The notes beneath the pieces were generated by a model. That model made no database searches. It was not told the DNA's origin and saw nothing but the letters and a program-made list of their open reading frames with translations. A program made the translations under genes and the position numbers. Of a stretch of DNA of 64,000 nucleotides, positions 1 through 8,206 are shown one piece after another; the stretch's first letter is position 1, and each line of letters begins with the position of its first letter. Source of the stretch: Pseudomonadota bacterium (GTDB lineage: Bacteria; Desulfobacterota; Desulfobacteria; Desulfobacterales; Desulfobacteraceae); the NCBI GenBank assembly GCA_018821535.1, contig JAHJLV010000009.1, positions 57,528 through 121,527 on the forward strand. The letters run 5' to 3'.

Positions 1-1785
1 CGTCATTCCGTCAACATCTGCGATCTGTTCAACAGATGCGGATTTTATTTTTGAAACCCCTTTAAAATGATTGAGCAGTGCCTTTTTTTTCTTTGGTCCG
101 ATACCGGGAATGGTATCCAGAACAGACAGCCCGGCTCTTTTTTCTCTGCGCTTTCTCTGAAAGGTTATGGCAAACCGATGGGCTTCATCCCTGACCTGCT
201 GCAGCAGATGCAGTGCTTTTTTTGACTGGGTGATATTCAGGGGATTGGAGCGCCCGGGAATATAGATTTTGTCTTCGGTTTCCTTGTTTGCTTCATTTTT
301 CTTGGCCAGCCCTACAACCGTAAAAGAATGATCAATTCCCAGATCCTTCAGCACTGCCACTGCCATGCCCAGTTGTCCCTTGCCGCCGTCCACCACCAGC
401 AGGTCCGGATACGGCATCTGGGACGACATTTTAGAAAACCTGCGTTCAAGCACCTGGTACATATAGGCGTAGTCATCCTGGAAATCAATGTCCCGGACAA
501 TGAATTTGCGATACCCTTTTTTATACGGCTGCCCATCCTTGAATACCACCATGGAGGATACCGGGTCCTGACCGGACAGGTTGGAATTGTCATAACATTC
601 GATGCGTTCGGGCAGATGATCCATACCCAGAAGATCCTTGAGCATGGAAATGGCTGCCCGCTGTTCTTCTTCTCTGGCAAGCCGCTTTTCAAGCTCCCGC
701 AGACTGTTCACCCGGGCCATCTCGATCAGACGCTTTTTTTCTCCCCGCTCAGGCACATAAAGGGTCACTTTCCTGCCTTTTTTTTCTGTAAATATCTGTT
801 CCAGCAGCACCAGATTTTCAATGGGTTGACCCAGAAGAATGACATTGGGCAAAAAACCCGCATGTTTATAATATTGCTCACAGAATGCCGACAGAATTTC
901 ATCCGGTTCCTTGAATCCCAGATCAAAGGGATAGTGGGCAGTATCAATCAGATATCCTGTTCTGACCTGCATCACCGTCACCACTGCCCGTCCTTTCTGG
1001 GCAGCAACAGCAATGACATCCCGGTCTTTCATATCCGGACTGACCACCACCTGTCTTTCCATGATCCGCTCAACCGCTGTCAGGCAATCGCGCATCTGGG
1101 CGGCTTTTTCATATTCCAGGTGTTCAGAGTACGCCATCATCCGGGCTTTGAGTTTTTTTGCCACCTGATCTGACCTGCCTTTTAAAAACAGGATGGCGTC
1201 TTTCACCTGTTTTTTATATTCCTCTGAAGACACCGCATTGCAGCACAATCCCAGACAGGCCTTGATCTGAAAATTCAGACAGGGGCGTGAGCGATTTTTA
1301 AACTGGGTATCCTTGCATTTTCTCAACCGGAATATTTTCTGGATCTGCTGCAGGATCTGATTCATGCTGTGACTGGATGAATAGGGCCCAAAATACAGGG
1401 CCTTGTCATTCTTGATAGTCCTGACCCGTACTATGGCCGGATAGGCCTCATTCATGTCTATTCTAAGCAGCGGATAGTTTTTCCCGTCCTTGAGAATAAT
1501 ATTATATTTGGGTGAATATTCCTTGATCAGGTTTGACTCAAGAATGAATGCCTCATGACCGGATGAGGTGATAACGATATCAAAATCCTTGATCATTTCC
1601 AGCAGTGCGGCGGTTTTAGGGTCATGATTCTGCTTTTTTATAAAATAGGAGGACAGCCGTTTTTTCAGATCAACGGCCTTTCCCACATAGATACGCTTTC
1701 CGGCTGCATCTTTCATGATATACACACCGGGACTGTGCGGAACCTGCTGATATTTTTCCATAACAGAAGATGAGATCATGGTCAT
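1..1785 (-). CDS. uvrC: UvrABC excinuclease subunit C (3' end cut by window edge)
   Basis: UvrC makes both incisions around bulky lesions in the UvrABC nucleotide excision repair complex. 595 codons are visible and the reading frame is still open at base 1. The order is the family one: an N-terminal GIY-YIG nuclease (PGVYIMKDAAGK, then IYVGKA), a Cys-rich segment, a UVR-type helix pair near KARMMAYSEHLEYEKAAQ, the RNase H-like nuclease half (ECYDNSNLSG, VVDGGKGQL), and the start of the helix-hairpin-helix (VLDTIPGIGPKKKKALL). Family members are about 600 residues, so only the last few tens are missing. The ATG at 1785 has an AGGG eight bases upstream and lies just after the uvrB stop; ATGs at 1779 and 1764 are alternatives. 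It is cotranscribed with uvrB. Confidence 0.95.
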   Translation of the reverse strand, partial: MTMISSSVMEKYQQVPHSPGVYIMKDAAGKRIYVGKAVDLKKRLSSYFIKKQNHDPKTAALLEMIKDFDIVITSSGHEAFILESNLIKEYSPKYNIILKDGKNYPLLRIDMNEAYPAIVRVRTIKNDKALYFGPYSSSHSMNQILQQIQKIFRLRKCKDTQFKNRSRPCLNFQIKACLGLCCNAVSSEEYKKQVKDAILFLKGRSDQVAKKLKARMMAYSEHLEYEKAAQMRDCLTAVERIMERQVVVSPDMKDRDVIAVAAQKGRAVVTVMQVRTGYLIDTAHYPFDLGFKEPDEILSAFCEQYYKHAGFLPNVILLGQPIENLVLLEQIFTEKKGRKVTLYVPERGEKKRLIEMARVNSLRELEKRLAREEEQRAAISMLKDLLGMDHLPERIECYDNSNLSGQDPVSSMVVFKDGQPYKKGYRKFIVRDIDFQDDYAYMYQVLERRFSKMSSQMPYPDLLVVDGGKGQLGMAVAVLKDLGIDHSFTVVGLAKKNEANKETEDKIYIPGRSNPLNITQSKKALHLLQQVRDEAHRFAITFQRKRREKRAGLSVLDTIPGIGPKKKKALLNHFKGVSKIKSASVEQIADVDGMT

Positions 1786-1790
1786 GTGCC

Positions 1791-3779
1791 CTAAAAGTGC
1801 TGAATATCCACAAGCTGCTTAATCTTGTCCCGGTATTCTGCAGCCAGTTCAAATTCCAGGTTCTGGGCCGCTTTTTTCATCTTGTATTCCAGATCCTTGA
1901 TGATATCTTCAAGATTCAGTTCCGGACCATCATAGTCCCTGATATCTTCATCCACTGATCCTTGAGCAAACTCAGCACTCTGGCCTGCATATTGAAATGC
2001 ACTGATATTTTTTTGAATGGTTGCCGGAACAATACCGTGCTTTTCATTATACGCCCTTTGAATTTCCCTTCGCCGACAGGTTTCAGAGATTGCTTTTTTC
2101 ATGGACCCGGTTTCTTTTTCCGCATACATGATGACCCGGCCGAACACATTTCTGGCAGCCCGCCCGAAAATCTGGATAAAAGACCTGAAAGATCTTAAAA
2201 AGCCTTCCTTATCCGCATCCAGTATGGCCACCAGAGACACTTCGGGGATATCCAGTCCCTCCCGGAGCAGATTGATCCCGATCAGCACATCGAACAGCCC
2301 CCGCCTCAGATCCTGGATAATATCCATGCGCTCCATGGTGGCAATATCCGAATGCAGATATTTCACCTTCACCCCCAGATCGGTATAATAATCAGTCAGA
2401 TCTTCAGCCATCCGCTTGGTCAGCGTTGTCACCAGCACCCGTTCACCGGCCTCCACCCGTTTAAGGATCTCTTCGTACAGATCATCCACCTGGGTTCTGG
2501 CATTCCGGATCTCAATTTCCGGGTCCAGAAGACCTGTGGGCCTTACAATCTGTTCTGCCACGTGATGGCCTGCCTTTTCCAGCTCATAGTCAGCAGGGGT
2601 TGCGGATACATAAACAATCTGGGGAACAAGCGCTGTGAATTCCTCAAATTTCAAGGGCCGGTTATCCACGGCTGACGGCAGCCTGAAACCATATTCAACC
2701 AGGGTGGTTTTTCTTGACCGGTCCGCTTTATACATGGCACCCAGTTGAGACACGGAGATATGGCTTTCATCAAAAAACAACAGAAAATCTTCGGGAAGAT
2801 AATCCAGAAGTGTCGGCGGCGGCTCTCCGGGCTGTCGCCCGGTCAGATGCCGTGAATAATTTTCTATGCCGTTGCAGTATCCGATTTCATTGAGCATCTC
2901 CAGATCATACCGGGTCCGTTCATCCAGCCGCTGGGCCTCCAGAAGCTTGTTGCTGCTGTACAGATATTCCAGCCGTTCTTTCAGTTCTGCCACAATCGCA
3001 TCCATGGCCCGCTTCCGGGTTTTTTGCTTGGTGACATAATGGGATGCAGGATAGATCACCATCTGCTTGAAACTTCTGAGCATATCTCCCTTTAAGGGAT
3101 CAATTTCAGAAATGCCTTCTATGGTATCCCCGAAAAAGTCAATCCGGACCGCCTTATCTTCCTCATATGCCGGGAAAATCTCCACCCGGTCTCCCCGGAC
3201 CCGGAACACCCCGCGGTGGAAATCGGTATCATTGCGCGTATATTGAATATTGACAAACATTTCCAGCAGCTTTTCCCTGGAAATTTCCATGTCCACGTCC
3301 AGCGTGATTCTCAGATCCAGATAATCTTCAGGTGCCCCAAGGCCGTAAATGCAGGAGACACTGGCAACCACGATCACATCTCTTCTGGCCAGAACCGACC
3401 GGGTGGCAGAATGCCGCATCTTGTCAATCACTTCATTGATGGATGAATCTTTTTGAATATAGGTATCACTGGAAGGAATATAGGCCTCAGGCTGATAATA
3501 ATCATAATAGGAAACAAAATATTCAACACAGTTATCCGGGAATAATTCTTTAAACTCATTATATAATTGTGCGGCCAATGTCTTGTTCGGCGCAATAATC
3601 AGGGCGGGTTTTTCCACCCGGGCAATCACATTGGCCATGGTAAAGGTCTTGCCTGAACCCGTCACCCCTAAAAGCACCTGATGCGTCTGATTGTCCATTA
3701 CCCCTTTTACAAGACACTCAATTGCTGCCGGCTGATCTCCTGTGGGTGAGAACTGAGAAACTAGATTAAACAACCCCAT
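1791..3779 (-). CDS. uvrB: UvrABC excinuclease subunit B
   Basis: UvrB is the damage-verifying helicase-like subunit that is loaded by UvrA and recruits UvrC. The 662 residues match the family length. Visible landmarks are Walker A GVTGSGKT (38-45), the DNA-clamping beta-hairpin around [15 protein letters not shown], the Walker B region [10 protein letters not shown], helicase motifs near [10 protein letters not shown] and [14 protein letters not shown], motif [11 protein letters not shown], and the C-terminal UVR motif ([18 protein letters not shown]) that pairs with UvrC. It is followed 5 bases later by uvrC, which indicates an operon. I saw no convincing LexA-type palindrome in the short upstream region. 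Confidence 0.97.
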   Translation of the reverse strand: MGLFNLVSQFSPTGDQPAAIECLVKGVMDNQTHQVLLGVTGSGKTFTMANVIARVEKPALIIAPNKTLAAQLYNEFKELFPDNCVEYFVSYYDYYQPEAYIPSSDTYIQKDSSINEVIDKMRHSATRSVLARRDVIVVASVSCIYGLGAPEDYLDLRITLDVDMEISREKLLEMFVNIQYTRNDTDFHRGVFRVRGDRVEIFPAYEEDKAVRIDFFGDTIEGISEIDPLKGDMLRSFKQMVIYPASHYVTKQKTRKRAMDAIVAELKERLEYLYSSNKLLEAQRLDERTRYDLEMLNEIGYCNGIENYSRHLTGRQPGEPPPTLLDYLPEDFLLFFDESHISVSQLGAMYKADRSRKTTLVEYGFRLPSAVDNRPLKFEEFTALVPQIVYVSATPADYELEKAGHHVAEQIVRPTGLLDPEIEIRNARTQVDDLYEEILKRVEAGERVLVTTLTKRMAEDLTDYYTDLGVKVKYLHSDIATMERMDIIQDLRRGLFDVLIGINLLREGLDIPEVSLVAILDADKEGFLRSFRSFIQIFGRAARNVFGRVIMYAEKETGSMKKAISETCRRREIQRAYNEKHGIVPATIQKNISAFQYAGQSAEFAQGSVDEDIRDYDGPELNLEDIIKDLEYKMKKAAQNLEFELAAEYRDKIKQLVDIQHF

Positions 3780-3906
3780 ATATTTTTATTATCCCGTTGG
3801 TTTGTTGTGCTTTGAAAATTTAAACCATATGTTATCAATTTGCTGATGCCCGTACAATATATAAAGATAGTTTTAGCTGATTACTCATTTTTTGAAAATA
3901 AAATCC

Positions 3907-3935
3907 TTGACATTATAATCCATGGATTATATATT
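3907..3935 (+). promoter_or_regulatory. Sigma-70 promoter with an embedded 18-bp palindromic operator
   Basis: TTGACA (3907-3912), a 17-base spacer and TATATT (3930-3935) form a near-consensus promoter. The spacer is almost filled by a perfect palindrome, TATAATCCATGGATTATA (3914-3931), which overlaps the first bases of the -10 box. It lies 28 bases upstream of the MarR gene start. A palindrome in this position is the classic arrangement for autorepression by a dimeric MarR protein; that role is inferred. Confidence 0.75.
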
Positions 3936-3962
3936 TGCTGCATTATTTATGGAGAAACTACA

Positions 3963-4394
3963 TTGGCAGATAAAAACAAGATTTATCACAGCGGGTTACC
4001 CATTCAGGAAAAGGCTGCATTTTTGATTATCTGCAGCGCCCAGGAGCTGCTCAATAAACTGGGGAACATTACAAAAGAATTCGGTATCTCCTTAACGCAG
4101 CTGCAGATTCTGCATATCCTGGATGAAATCCCCCAGGGTAAAACAACAGTGAACACCATCCGGAATCTGCTGGTGGATGACAGCCCCAATGTATCCCGAT
4201 CCATAAACAAGCTGGTTGACAAACAACTGGCCCAAAAAGAACGCAGCACAGAAGATCAGCGGGTGGTTTTTGTTTCAATCACCGATGCCGGTCGAAGCGT
4301 TCACCATCAGTGTGACAGGCGGATTGTCGGTAACACAATCCATTTGTCTCCAAACGCATCCCAACAGCTTGCTGATCTTTTGATCAGCTTGTAA
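3963..4394 (+). CDS. MarR-family transcriptional regulator (TTG start)
   Basis: Winged helix-turn-helix regulator of 143 residues. MarR proteins act as dimers that bind palindromic operators and are released by small phenolic ligands or by oxidation. The core reads ISLTQLQILHIL...VNTIRNLLVDDSPNVSRSINKLVDKQLAQKERSTEDQRVVFVSITDAG, with the DxR wing motif (EDQR). The TTG at 3963 is chosen because GGAG at 3951-3954 is well spaced before it and because it gives the normal family length; an upstream in-frame ATG at 3840 would place the promoter inside the gene. A strong terminator follows directly. The same half-site occurs again before the next gene, so this protein probably controls itself and the PAS/DUF1499 pair. 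Confidence 0.85.
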   Translation: MADKNKIYHSGLPIQEKAAFLIICSAQELLNKLGNITKEFGISLTQLQILHILDEIPQGKTTVNTIRNLLVDDSPNVSRSINKLVDKQLAQKERSTEDQRVVFVSITDAGRSVHHQCDRRIVGNTIHLSPNASQQLADLLISL

Positions 4395-4405
4395 ATCATC
4401 TGGTT

Positions 4406-4432
4406 CCCCGGTCGTTTCCGGGGATTTTTTTT
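4406..4432 (+). terminator. Rho-independent terminator after the MarR gene
   Basis: Perfect six-base stem CCCCGG / CCGGGG (4406-4411 and 4418-4423) with a six-base loop, followed by A and eight T. It separates the regulator transcript from the next two genes. Confidence 0.9.
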
Positions 4433-4442
4433 AATCATATTA

Positions 4443-4469
4443 CATCCATGGATTTAAATTCCACGGATG
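4443..4469 (+). promoter_or_regulatory. Second MarR-type operator (27-bp near-palindrome)
   Basis: CATCCATGGAT...TCCACGGATG forms a 27-base inverted repeat with two mismatched pairs. Its left half contains ATCCATGGAT (4444-4453), the same ten-base core found in the palindrome at 3914-3931. It lies about 20 bases before the start of the PAS gene, where it would block transcription. That the MarR protein binds here is inferred from the shared core. Confidence 0.55.
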
Positions 4470-4491
4470 AAACATTAAAAAGGAACACACC

Positions 4492-4869
4492 ATGTCAAAC
4501 GAAAACACAGTCATTAAAGAAGAAACATTGAACGCATTCAACGCCATGTGGGACCTTCATCCGTCACCGGTTCTGTTGATCAGAACAAACCGGGACATTG
4601 TCGCGGTAAATGAGGCAGGCAGGCATCTTGGAATCCCCGCAGGCATAAAATGCTTTCAACTGGCCGGAAACAGCAGTATCTGTGACGGGTGCAAAGGCAC
4701 TGCTGCGGTTAAGGAAAACACGGGCAAACAAGCGGCTGCATGGCAGGCCAAAAGAAACATGTTTGTTGACACCTATTGGATTCCGGTTCAGGATGAAACC
4801 GGACTTTTTGTTCACTTTGGCAATGATATCACTGAATACGTCAAGGAAGAATTCATCGGGAAACACTAA
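4492..4869 (+). CDS. Stand-alone PAS-domain protein with a C-x9-C-x2-C motif
   Basis: A 125-residue protein made of essentially one PAS fold: the N-terminal part (FNAMWDLHPSPVLLIRTNRDIVAVN) and the C-terminal part (MFVDTYWIPVQDETGLFVHFGNDITEY) are typical PAS strands. Between them lies KCFQLAGNSSICDGCKG with Cys54, Cys64 and Cys67. A similar C...CxxC insertion is found in PAS domains of some deltaproteobacterial sensor kinases, where it could bind metal or respond to redox. There is no output domain, so it may act on a partner protein. AAAGGA precedes the ATG. It lies between the MarR-type operator and the DUF1499 gene, 17 bases apart. The function is unknown. Confidence 0.75.
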   Translation: MSNENTVIKEETLNAFNAMWDLHPSPVLLIRTNRDIVAVNEAGRHLGIPAGIKCFQLAGNSSICDGCKGTAAVKENTGKQAAAWQAKRNMFVDTYWIPVQDETGLFVHFGNDITEYVKEEFIGKH

Positions 4870-4886
4870 ACTCAAGAAGGAATATC

Positions 4887-5357
4887 ATGAAATTTCTATT
4901 ATCAGCCCTGCTTATACTGGTTGTCGCCGGTATCGGCCTTTTAATCATCGGCTGCCCGGGCAAACGTCCGAAAACCATCGGCCTTATGAACAAATCCCTG
5001 TATCCCTGTCCTGAAAGCCCGAACTGTGTTTCCAGCATGACGGACAGCAAGTCACACTTCATTCCTGCCCTGTCCTATAAAACAGATAAACAAAAAGCAT
5101 ATGAGGTTCTGGTGAATCTGCTTTCAGTTTATCCGGGAGCAGCAATCATCTCGCAGACAGATGATTATCTGTATGTTGAATTTAAAAGCCGCCTGTTCCG
5201 GTTTGTGGATGATGTGGAATTTTATTTTCCGGAAGGCAGCTCTCTGATTCATGTAAGATCCGCATCCAGGCTGGGGTATTCAGACATGAATGTGAACCGG
5301 AAACGCCTGGAAAATATACGCAGGCAATTTGAGGATGCTTTAAACGCATCATCATAA
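4887..5357 (+). CDS. DUF1499-family lipoprotein/membrane-anchored protein
   Basis: 156 residues. The N-terminus (KFLLSALLILVVAGIGLLIIGCPG) is a hydrophobic signal ending in a possible lipobox Cys at about residue 23. The body carries the DUF1499 signature CPESPNCVSS and the conserved distal part (DDYLYVEFKSRLFRFVDDVEFYF...VRSASRLGYSDMNVNRKRLE). Proteins of this family have no settled biochemical role. It is preceded by AAGAAGGA and is probably cotranscribed with the PAS gene under the MarR-type operator. The family assignment is firm; whether it is truly lipidated is uncertain. Confidence 0.85.
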   Translation: MKFLLSALLILVVAGIGLLIIGCPGKRPKTIGLMNKSLYPCPESPNCVSSMTDSKSHFIPALSYKTDKQKAYEVLVNLLSVYPGAAIISQTDDYLYVEFKSRLFRFVDDVEFYFPEGSSLIHVRSASRLGYSDMNVNRKRLENIRRQFEDALNASS

Positions 5358-5394
5358 AAACAGGTTTAACAGTACAGGATTATTTTACCAGACA

Positions 5395-7329
5395 TCAGAC
5401 AGGTTCAGGAGGAGAATCGCTTAATATTTCCTCCTGAATCAATTTTAAAAGCTTTTTAAAATCATATGGTTTTTTGACAAAGCACAGTGCTTTTTTCAGA
5501 ATTTCGTCTGTATCCGGATCATTGGGGCTGTAACCACTGCAGATAATCACTTTTGCATCCGGATTGATCTCCAGAATATTTTTAAGACAGTTTCTTCCAC
5601 CCATCCCAGGCATGATAAGATCCAGAATGACCACGGAAATAGTGTCCATTTTTTCTTTGTATATCGCCAGTCCTGACTCACCGTTTTCTGCAATGGTCAC
5701 ATGATACCCGATATCAGAAAGAAACTCCCGGGCAAGTTCTCTTAAGGATTCTTCATCATCAATGAACAGGATGGTTTCTCCGCGGCCTTTTGCTGCAGAA
5801 AAAAATTCTTCCTCTTCGTATTCTGCTTCTCTGACTGCTGCAAGATTAATTGCCGGAAAATAAATATTAAAACTGGACCCTATTCCCGGCTGACTGTCAC
5901 AGAAAATCTGCCCCCCATGACTCTGGATAATTCCATAGGCCATGGCCAGACCCAGCCCTGTGCCCTTTCCGGCTTCCTTGGTTGTAAAAAACGGCTCAAA
6001 AATATGCTCCAGGGTTTTTTCCGTCATTCCCTGACCACTGTCTGCTATGGTCAGCAACACATATTCTTTGGTGCCGTCATTTGAAAGAAGTTTATGGCAC
6101 ACATCCGCACCTTTCACATTCACAGTCCTGAATATCAAACGTCCCCCGTCCGGCATGGCATCCCTTGCATTGACACCGATATTTAAAAGCACCTGCTCCA
6201 CCTGTACCGGATCCACATTCACCGTATGAACAGACCGTTCCAGATCAAGCTCAATTTCAATCATTTTAGGAATGGTTCTTTGGAGAAGTTTTTCCACCTG
6301 GTGAATAATATGGTTCAGGTTCACCGGTCTGGGATGAATTTCCACTTTACGGCTGAAGGTCAGCAGCTGGGCAGTCAATTCAGATGCTCTCTGGGCAGCT
6401 TTTCTGATGGCCTCCATTTTGGGATAATTCAAGGATGTGCGGTCTTCATCCAGCAGCAGCATCTGGGAATACCCGATGATGGCCTGAAGCAGATTGTTAA
6501 AATCATGAGAGATACCACCGGCAAGAGTACCGATCGCTTCCATCTTCTGGGCCTGAAGCAACTGGGCTTCAAGCTGTTTGATGGAGGAGATATCCCGGGC
6601 AAAACCGCAGATACCATTAATCTGGCCGGTTTTACCCATCAAGGGGACTTTAATGGTATGAAACGTCTGGGGCGGGGGTCCTTTAATCTTTAACTCTTCT
6701 TCCACAATCTGGCCCTGCAGCACCTGTTTTTCAAGTTTCTGGGTTTTAACCGCATCCAGTCCACCGAACAGTTCTTCATCCGTATGCCCCATGAATGCGG
6801 CTGAGTCCATTTTATAAAGGCCTTCCATAACCGGATTAACAAGGGTATATCTTAAATTGACATCCTTGAGAAAAATGGCATCCTGAGCGCTCTCAAAAAT
6901 CGTTCTGAACCGCTGTTCGCTCTCTTTGAGTCTTTCTTCAGCAACCCGCTTTTCTTCTCTGATCTGAAGGGTTTCAAAAATACGTTCCAGCAGATTTATC
7001 AATTCCATTGGGCGGACAGGTTTCTGCAGATAATGGAACGCGCCTCTTTCCAGAGCAGTTACGGCAGAATCCACATCTGCAAAGGCGGTCATCAATGCGC
7101 AGATGCAGTCCGGATTGGTTTTTTTCAGTTTGGCCAGAAGGTTGATCCCGGTATCATCAGGTAATTTCAGATCAAGGAGCGCCACCTGCGGACGATGCTC
7201 ATGCGCAACACTCAACGCATTAACACAGGTATTTGCAGTCACCAGTTCATACCCTTCATCTGTAAGGATATCTTCCCAGTTGTCTGCAAGCGCTTCGTCG
7301 TCATCAACGACCATGATTTTTTTTACCAT
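5395..7329 (-). CDS. Hybrid sensor histidine kinase (REC-PAS-HisKA-HATPase-REC)
   Basis: 644 residues with no membrane segment, so a soluble signalling protein. The N-terminal receiver has DDDE at 9-12 and phospho-acceptor Asp53 (LLDLKLP). A coiled linker leads to a PAS domain (about 145-260, [16 protein letters not shown]), then the H-box [12 protein letters not shown] with His near 275. The ATPase has N-box [10 protein letters not shown] and the G-boxes DSGQGM and [10 protein letters not shown]. The C-terminal receiver carries DDEESL and [13 protein letters not shown]. Two receivers flanking one kinase core suggest an internal phosphorelay. It is divergent from the MEDS/kinase run at 7556-11631, with no DNA-binding regulator nearby. 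The input signal is unknown. Confidence 0.92.
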   Translation of the reverse strand: MVKKIMVVDDDEALADNWEDILTDEGYELVTANTCVNALSVAHEHRPQVALLDLKLPDDTGINLLAKLKKTNPDCICALMTAFADVDSAVTALERGAFHYLQKPVRPMELINLLERIFETLQIREEKRVAEERLKESEQRFRTIFESAQDAIFLKDVNLRYTLVNPVMEGLYKMDSAAFMGHTDEELFGGLDAVKTQKLEKQVLQGQIVEEELKIKGPPPQTFHTIKVPLMGKTGQINGICGFARDISSIKQLEAQLLQAQKMEAIGTLAGGISHDFNNLLQAIIGYSQMLLLDEDRTSLNYPKMEAIRKAAQRASELTAQLLTFSRKVEIHPRPVNLNHIIHQVEKLLQRTIPKMIEIELDLERSVHTVNVDPVQVEQVLLNIGVNARDAMPDGGRLIFRTVNVKGADVCHKLLSNDGTKEYVLLTIADSGQGMTEKTLEHIFEPFFTTKEAGKGTGLGLAMAYGIIQSHGGQIFCDSQPGIGSSFNIYFPAINLAAVREAEYEEEEFFSAAKGRGETILFIDDEESLRELAREFLSDIGYHVTIAENGESGLAIYKEKMDTISVVILDLIMPGMGGRNCLKNILEINPDAKVIICSGYSPNDPDTDEILKKALCFVKKPYDFKKLLKLIQEEILSDSPPEPV

Positions 7330-7488
7330 TGCATTTCACCCTGTTTGATGACTTTTTGATGCATAATTGCTTAAGTTTTGAACTGTATAATACGGCGAAA
7401 CATTTTTATTCTATGCTGTATTTTTTTTTATGTCAACAATCCAGAATTCCCAAAATCCACCGCCAATGCACCCACAGGGGAAAAAAAT

Positions 7489-7506
7489 AATAATATCAAT
7501 ATTATT
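7489..7506. promoter_or_regulatory. AT-rich inverted repeat in the divergent promoter region
   Basis: AATAATAT-CA-ATATTATT, eight-base arms with a two-base centre, 50 bases upstream of the MEDS gene. It could be an operator in the intergenic region shared with the divergent hybrid kinase. AT-rich repeats of this length can arise by chance, so confidence is low. Confidence 0.3.
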
Positions 7507-7555
7507 CAAAACCTGATAGTATGAATTCATCGAAAAATAAGAAGGGGTCATTTTT

Positions 7556-8182
7556 ATGAAAAAAGATACCCATGCAATATCCCTGGGCTTTGATAACAAA
7601 TCCTATCCTGCCGGCACACACATGTGTCTGATTTACAATGATGAGGTGGAACGCTGTAAAATCATCTCAAAATTCATGGCAGGCGGCCTGAAAACAGGAG
7701 AGAAAGTCGCCTATTTTGTAGATGAAATTTCCCCCATGGATGTATATGCCTGGCTGGAAAAAATGGATGTCATCCTCCCGGAAAAAAACATGGATGAGGC
7801 GTTTACTGCGGCCGAGGCCCAGAAAACCTATTGCCCGGACGGCACCTTTATCCCCGAAAGAATGCTGGCAACCCTGCGTGAATTTTATGACCAGTCTATG
7901 GCCCAGGGCTATTCCCACTGCCGTGTCAGCGGTGAAATGGGATGGGCCTTGAAAAATCTGCCTGGATCAGACCGGCTCATGGAATATGAATCACTGGTCA
8001 ATGTGGTTGTGACCACGCATCCGGTAACTGCTGTATGTCAGTATGATGCCAACCGGTTTGACGGGGCCGCAATACTCAAATGCCTTGAGGTGCATCCCTA
8101 TATGATTGTTCACGGACAGGTGGTGCACAACCCGTACTACATTACACCGGAAGAATTTTTGAAAACATTGCCGCAGGCGTAA
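7556..8182 (+). CDS. MEDS-domain (DcmR-like) sensory protein
   Basis: 208 residues consisting almost wholly of a MEDS domain (methanogen/methylotroph, DcmR sensory domain), a RecA/KaiC-like fold found in regulators of one-carbon metabolism and in several bacterial sensor proteins. Supporting segments are GTHMCLIYNDEVERCKIISKFMAGGLKTGEKVAYFVDE near the start, the central RVSGEMGWAL and the late EYESLVN...AVCQYDANRFDG. No DNA-binding or kinase part is attached. The SD is AAGGGG before the ATG. It is followed 24 bases later by a kinase, which in turn overlaps a second kinase by four bases, so it probably supplies the sensory input for this three-gene operon. Confidence 0.85.
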   Translation: MKKDTHAISLGFDNKSYPAGTHMCLIYNDEVERCKIISKFMAGGLKTGEKVAYFVDEISPMDVYAWLEKMDVILPEKNMDEAFTAAEAQKTYCPDGTFIPERMLATLREFYDQSMAQGYSHCRVSGEMGWALKNLPGSDRLMEYESLVNVVVTTHPVTAVCQYDANRFDGAAILKCLEVHPYMIVHGQVVHNPYYITPEEFLKTLPQA

Positions 8183-8206
8183 ATTAAAAAAGGACAACCA
8201 AGGGGT

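Noticed and set aside
328..1173. 281-codon open frame on the plus strand
   Set aside because: It is antisense to uvrC, whose family motifs run through the whole stretch; the peptide has no recognisable domain and an unnatural His/Phe-rich composition.
3780..3906. Possible LexA box upstream of uvrB
   Set aside because: No convincing palindrome of a known LexA type was found in the short region.
5358..5394. Shared terminator between the DUF1499 gene and the hybrid kinase
   Set aside because: The 37 bases contain no stem with a following T-run on either strand.
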